Shown: positions 63,802-64,000 of the stretch, in pieces
Layout of the letters: the number at the start of each line of letters is the position of its first letter
Position numbering within the stretch: the stretch's first letter is position 1
Source of the DNA: Candidatus Kryptoniota bacterium
GTDB taxonomy: Bacteria; Bacteroidota; Ignavibacteria; Kryptoniales; JAKASW01
Direction: 5' to 3'
Assembly: GCA_036567965.1 (NCBI GenBank)
Contig: DATCTN010000026.1
Location: 186,001-250,000, forward strand
Length of the DNA: 64,000 nt
Made by a program: the position numbers and the translations under genes
The notes under the pieces: generated by a model
Database searches by the model: none
Seen by the model: only the letters and a program-made list of their open reading frames with translations
What the model was told of the DNA's origin: nothing

Positions 63802-64000
63802 ATTGTCGATTCGTGAAAAGGGATTATGTTTCGATTTCTTACAAAAGGCCTAAAGTTTTTCGTTTAACATCCGACAAAATATTGAATAAGAAAATGATCC
63901 GCTATCAGACGAGCGAACTTTTCGGAAAAGAATAATGATTGCAGCAATTAGTACTTCGAATATTTGAAATAGCAGAAGTTCTAATATCCCTCCTCCTCCT
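63802..64000. other. AT-rich window end without a gene
   Basis: The last 199 bases lie upstream of the ABC gene and run to the window edge. I find no coding sequence, RNA gene or clear promoter; the sequence ends in CCTCCTCCTCCT. Confidence 0.5.

Noticed and set aside
63726-63935. 69-residue open frame at the right end
   Set aside because: It lies mostly opposite the ABC ATPase start and has no family features.

Overview
The window is a gene-dense stretch (roughly 50% GC) of a bacterial chromosome, most likely from the FCB superphylum near Ignavibacteria/Chlorobi or a related Bacteroidota lineage. This rests on the gene set (DUF2851, YbbR-type protein, thioredoxin-reductase-like ferredoxin-NADP reductase, phytol-kinase/DUF92 fusion, peptidase-propeller-barrel protein) and on promoters of the Bacteroidetes kind: TTG, exactly 20 bases, then TAnnTT, found at twelve gene starts. 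Several of these imply very short or absent 5' leaders. I see no rRNA, tRNA, CRISPR array, prophage, insertion sequence or defence island. The content is mainly core metabolism and cell-envelope genes.

Layout. 1-2.9 kb: end of transketolase and a long-form glucose-6-phosphate isomerase. 2.9-9.2 kb: a predicted two-step prenol kinase fusion on the minus strand, divergent from a histidine-utilisation cluster (hutH, YkoF-like protein, adenosine-deaminase-like protein, hutU). 9.2-13.6 kb: an esterase, two thiol peroxidases, folE, a short-chain dehydrogenase and a ferredoxin-NADP reductase. 13.8-15.8 kb: MFS exporter and a convergent Spy-like methionine-rich protein. 15.9-16.2 kb: inverted-repeat elements. 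16.3-21.7 kb: amidohydrolase, tgt, yajC, ribBA, greA and a CYTH protein. 21.9-26.4 kb: a small membrane protein, an outer-membrane lipoprotein, and a minus-strand run ybbR-hisG-dus.

26.9-37.7 kb is one long plus-strand run: purN, purH, mreB, mreC, mreD, mrdA, rodA, dcd, pyrF, a membrane-anchored protein and DUF2851. It joins nucleotide synthesis to the rod-shape elongation machinery. 37.7-40.9 kb (minus) is etfB-etfA-bifunctional nuclease-TPR protein. 41.2-42.9 kb holds a cytosolic-looking NlpC/P60 peptidase and an HNH protein. 42.9-52.2 kb is a tightly overlapping run trpS-scpA-scpB-rluB-dacB-rsmG-lysS-GH57, linking translation, chromosome segregation, wall trimming and glucan metabolism. 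52.3-63.8 kb is mostly envelope and periplasmic: CtpA protease, DUF3108, gamma-carbonic-anhydrase-like protein, metallo-beta-lactamase-fold hydrolase, a large secreted or outer-membrane peptidase-like protein, two lipoproteins, a Rossmann-fold protein and an ABC ATPase.

Points most worth follow-up: the fixed-spacing promoter family and its leaderless starts; the phytol-kinase/DUF92 fusion; a Ser-Ser-Gly MIO triad in HutH; the adenosine-deaminase and YkoF-like genes inside the hut cluster; a four-cysteine [4Fe-4S]-type motif in TrpRS; a cysteine pattern in DUF2851 reminiscent of iron-sulfur nucleases; and a terminal-inverted-repeat element. I do not see a clearly new multi-gene system. The hut/add/YkoF cluster is the best candidate for an unusual pathway grouping.
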